A stretch of DNA of 64,000 nt. It comes from JAENVT01 sp963773085 (lineage in GTDB: Bacteria; Actinomycetota; Acidimicrobiia; Acidimicrobiales; Ilumatobacteraceae). The stretch lies in contig CAVYZS010000011.1 of the NCBI GenBank assembly GCA_963773085.1, positions 124,001 to 188,000 on the forward strand. The letters run 5' to 3'. The notes beneath the pieces were generated by a model that searched no databases, had not been told where the DNA came from, and was given only the letters and a program-made list of their open reading frames with translations. The position numbers and the translations under genes were made by a program. Within the stretch, counting starts at the first letter, position 1; each line of letters starts with the position of its first letter. Shown piece by piece: positions 61,652-64,000 of the stretch.

Positions 61652-62616
61652 CGGCGGGCCCGCCGAAGCGTGGCGACGACGGCAGAGCGATCGGCCACAC
61701 GGACCAGCTGCACACCGGCGGCCGCCTGGTCGGTCTCGCACACCTCGAAGATCTGCCTGCGGTTGTCGGTGGAACGGCCGACGTGGATGACGACGTCGAT
61801 CGATCGACGAATCTGGTCATGGATCGCCTCGAGCGGCCAGCCACGAACCTCCTGCAGCACCAGCGAGCAAACTCGGGCCACGGCTTCGACCGCCGAGTTG
61901 GCGTGCACGGTAGACATCGAACCGTCGTGGCCGGTGTTCATGGCTTGCACGAGTTGCACAGCCTCGGCACCGCGCACCTCACCCAGGACCAGCCGGTCGG
62001 GGCGCATGCGCAACGCCGTGCGCAACAAGTGAGCAAGTGTGACCTCACCGGAGCCCTCTGCCGACGGTGGCCGGGTTTCCAGACGAACCACGTGCGGATG
62101 GGGCAGCCGAAGCTCGGCGATGTCTTCGAGAGTGATGATCCGTTCCGTCGCCGGCACCAACGCCGCGAGTGCATTGAGCAGCGTTGTCTTGCCCGAGGAG
62201 GTGGCTCCGCTGACCAGCACGTTGCAGCGCGCCGCGACGATCGTCTGCAGCAGTTCGACGACGTCCGGAGCGGCGAACGCCGAGAGCGGGAGCGACTGCA
62301 CGGCAAACCGGCGAATGGTCAGGCATGGGCCATCCACTGCAATGGGCTCGATGACGGCACACACCCGCGAGCCGTCGGGGAGGCGAGCATCGACCGTCGG
62401 GTTCGAACGGTCGATGCGTCGCCCGATGGGGCGGAGAATGTGTTCGAGGGCCGTGGTCACGGCCGGGGAGCTCATCGTCGCCACTCGAATCAAGGCGCCC
62501 GCTGTCTCGATCCACACGTCGCCGCGGCCGTTGACGATGATCTCGTCGATCGCCCCGTCGCCGAGCCACCGTTCGAGACCACCGAGTGGTGATCGCTCGG
62601 CGATGACATCGATCAC
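61648..62616 (-). CDS. tadA: TadA/CpaF pilus assembly ATPase
   Basis: 322 residues. Walker A SGATSSGKTTLLNAL, ASP box EDIAELRLPH, Walker B MRPDRLVLGEVRGAEA and His box NTGHDGSMSTVHAN. Powers pilin assembly. GTG 62616 overlaps the stop of the preceding gene (GTGA). A short N-terminus compared with CpaF. Confidence 0.93.
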   Translation of the reverse strand: MIDVIAERSPLGGLERWLGDGAIDEIIVNGRGDVWIETAGALIRVATMSSPAVTTALEHILRPIGRRIDRSNPTVDARLPDGSRVCAVIEPIAVDGPCLTIRRFAVQSLPLSAFAAPDVVELLQTIVAARCNVLVSGATSSGKTTLLNALAALVPATERIITLEDIAELRLPHPHVVRLETRPPSAEGSGEVTLAHLLRTALRMRPDRLVLGEVRGAEAVQLVQAMNTGHDGSMSTVHANSAVEAVARVCSLVLQEVRGWPLEAIHDQIRRSIDVVIHVGRSTDNRRQIFEVCETDQAAAGVQLVRVADRSAVVATLRRARR

Positions 62617-63239
62617 GCTGCGCTCCGCAGCGAGGCGATGAGCGATCGCGGCAACCGGGCGATGAGCAGACCGGCGTCGACGGCGCGGGCCACGGCGGGG
62701 TCGAGTCGGACCTCGGCGACGACGGGGACTCCGAGTGCATGCTCGACGTCGCTCGAGGTGAGCGCTCTACCGGGTTCGTCGACCAGCACGATTCCAGTGG
62801 GGCGGATGTCGAGTTGCTGGGCGCGACGCAAGGCGAGGTAGCACGGCCGGGTGACGAGCAGCGAGTGTTCGGCCGCGTCGTGGAGCGCCCTGGGCGGGTA
62901 CCCGGTCCCGGCGTCGATGATCACCGTCGCCGAACCGCCCAACGCCTTGGCGAGTCGCGACCATTGATCGGCCGGCGGGTCGACCGTGCCGCGTGGGATC
63001 AGGCGCACGTTGTCGCGGATCGTCACGGCCAGCTGGGCCAGGTCTGTCGGCCCGGCCGTTGGTGATGCCAGCCAGTCGACGACGCCGGGCCCTGCCGGCT
63101 CGGCCAGCCCGAGCGCCGTGGCGCTGTCGCCGCTGAGATCGACCAACGTCGCCGGCTGGCCGAGGGCCGAACCCAACGCCATGGCACAAGCGACCACCGT
63201 GGTACCGCTGCCGCCCTTCGCGGCCCAGCAAACAATCAC
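62613..63239 (-). CDS. Ssd/CpaE-like pilus ATPase
   Basis: 208 residues, ParA/MinD fold. The P-loop reads AAKGGSGTTVV: the second lysine of KGGxGKT is replaced by threonine, the form seen in septum-site determining proteins (Ssd) of Tad loci. VIIDAGTG is the switch strand. First gene of the Tad operon; GGTGGAG before GTG 63239. Confidence 0.82.
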   Translation of the reverse strand: MIVCWAAKGGSGTTVVACAMALGSALGQPATLVDLSGDSATALGLAEPAGPGVVDWLASPTAGPTDLAQLAVTIRDNVRLIPRGTVDPPADQWSRLAKALGGSATVIIDAGTGYPPRALHDAAEHSLLVTRPCYLALRRAQQLDIRPTGIVLVDEPGRALTSSDVEHALGVPVVAEVRLDPAVARAVDAGLLIARLPRSLIASLRSAA

Positions 63240-63358
63240 GTGACTCCACCCCCAACGAACCGAGCGCTACGAATTGGGGGAAGCCAAGGCGGAACCTATC
63301 GACAGCCCGCTCGGCATGCCAACGCGGCGCGACGAGTTCTCGATGACATATCGGACGC

Positions 63359-63364
63359 TAGGGT
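63359..63364 (+). promoter_or_regulatory. -10 element immediately upstream of tRNA-Sec
   Basis: TAGGGT ends 7 nt before base 1 of the tRNA, so transcription should start at or beside its mature 5' end. No convincing -35. Confidence 0.5.
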
Positions 63365-63371
63365 CACTGCC

Positions 63372-63467
63372 GGAGGTGTCTGGGCACCTGGTGGGCTCCA
63401 CCGCCTTCAAAGCGGCCGAGACGGGCGATCCCCGTCTGGCGGGTTCGATTCCCGTCCACCTCCGCCA
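63372..63467 (+). tRNA. selC: tRNA-Sec (anticodon TCA)
   Basis: 96 nt including encoded CCA. Acceptor GGAGGTG/CACCTCC with discriminator G; anticodon loop CTTCAAA (TCA, reads UGA); a long variable arm with GAGACGGG/CCCCGTCT; T loop GTTCGATT. The eighth acceptor pair, expected in bacterial tRNA-Sec, is a T-C mismatch. Length and anticodon identify it clearly. Partner of selA and selB at 21.7-24.8 kb. Confidence 0.95.
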
Positions 63468-63514
63468 ATCACCAGGATCGGCCACACGGTGAACGAGAAA
63501 ACGGGAGTCCGTCC

Positions 63515-64000
63515 ATGGCCGGTGAGGGGAACGACAAGGAACTCAAGAACACCGGGTACGAGATATTCGTCGGGATCTTGTCGATCCTGTCGATAGTCAA
63601 CATCGTCCTGCTCTACGCGCTCGAGGATGCGAACCTCGACTCTGTGCTCACCGTCATGAACGGGCTCTTGAGCGTCATCTTCCTCGGCGACTTCACGTAC
63701 CGGCTGCTCACCGCAGAGTCGAAGTCGCAGTACTTCTTCCGTCAGTTCGGCTGGGCGGACCTGCTGGCCAGCCTGCCCTTCGAGCAGTTCAAGGTACTGC
63801 GAATTTTCCGCCTGGTGCGTGTCTTCCGTCTCCTTCGAGAGCACGGCATCAAGACGATCGGCCGCACCTTGGTCAAGGACCGGGCCGGCAGCGCGCTGCT
63901 CAGCTTGCTGTTGATGGGCATCCTGGTGCTCGAGTTCGGAAGCCTCATAGTGCTCCGCATCGAACAGTATGCGGAGGGTGCCAACATCACGACAGGGTCC
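63515..64000 (+). CDS. Voltage-gated potassium-channel-like protein, partial
   Basis: The first 162 codons, cut by the right window edge. Helices in order: YEIFVGILSILSIVNIVLLY, VLTVMNGLLSVIFLGDF, WADLLASLPF, an S4-like KVLRIFRLVRVFRLLREHG with Arg at every third or fourth place, then LLSLLLMGILVLEFGSLIV. The pore and filter lie beyond the edge, so ion choice is not seen. GGGAG lies 7 nt before ATG. Starts 48 nt after tRNA-Sec. Confidence 0.75.
   Translation, partial: MAGEGNDKELKNTGYEIFVGILSILSIVNIVLLYALEDANLDSVLTVMNGLLSVIFLGDFTYRLLTAESKSQYFFRQFGWADLLASLPFEQFKVLRIFRLVRVFRLLREHGIKTIGRTLVKDRAGSALLSLLLMGILVLEFGSLIVLRIEQYAEGANITTGS

Overview
This is high-GC DNA with densely packed genes. The gene set points to an actinomycete, most likely Acidimicrobiia (Ilumatobacter-like): an orphan GlnR-type regulator beside glutamine synthetases, a SigR/zinc anti-sigma pair, a SigF/SigB-type partner-switching module, tandem Rv3679/Rv3680-like ATPases, a DUF2342 metalloprotease, an actinobacterial-style Tad pilus locus and many leaderless genes. 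Placement is inferred from gene content only.

Layout. 0-6 kb: end of an amidohydrolase, an SGNH lipoprotein, then nitrogen metabolism (glnR-like, glnA, glnII, leucine-type dehydrogenase, SDR). 6-16 kb: a Tat lipoprotein, a large secreted sugar-dehydrogenase-like protein with three C-terminal repeat modules, nadE, an MFS carrier, and lysC and asd of the aspartate pathway flanking a methyltransferase. 16-25 kb: SDR, tRNA-Pro, a receiver protein, two ArsA-like ATPases, NfeD, a hydrolase, selB, selA and dut. 25-33 kb: Nudix, hydrolase, acyltransferase-like and SDR genes in one minus-strand run, a LysM/M23 peptidase, a phosphatase-like protein lacking its cysteine, tilS, a DUF2342 protease, sigR and its anti-sigma factor.

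33-43 kb is a general-stress region: MarR, a Rieske protein, a small membrane protein, STAS, a SigB/SigF-type sigma factor, an RsbW-like kinase, a LuxR regulator, a divergent second RsbW-like protein, a PAS/GAF/PP2C phosphatase and hemerythrin. Seven clear promoters of the form GTTT-N15/16-GGG lie in front of these genes, so I infer a compact, self-regulated regulon. 43-57 kb: tRNA-Thr, a GGDEF/EAL protein, holB, tmk, topA, an MMPL transporter, rsgA, a 2OG-Fe(II) oxygenase and an acyl-CoA dehydrogenase. 57-59 kb: joined remnants of an IS3-family and an IS30-family element between two copies of an 80-bp perfect repeat. 59-64 kb: a second STAS protein, a Tad pilus operon, tRNA-Sec and the start of a voltage-gated-like channel. 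selA, selB and tRNA-Sec make the organism very probably selenocysteine-using.

Overriding caution: about 15 genes contain reading-frame breaks, including nadE and topA, which are normally essential. Nearly every break shifts the frame by +1 in the coding direction, as if one extra base were present, and there is no shared motif. I read these as mostly insertion errors in the assembly and annotate such genes as single CDSs with the break positions given. The window holds no CRISPR array, prophage or rRNA.
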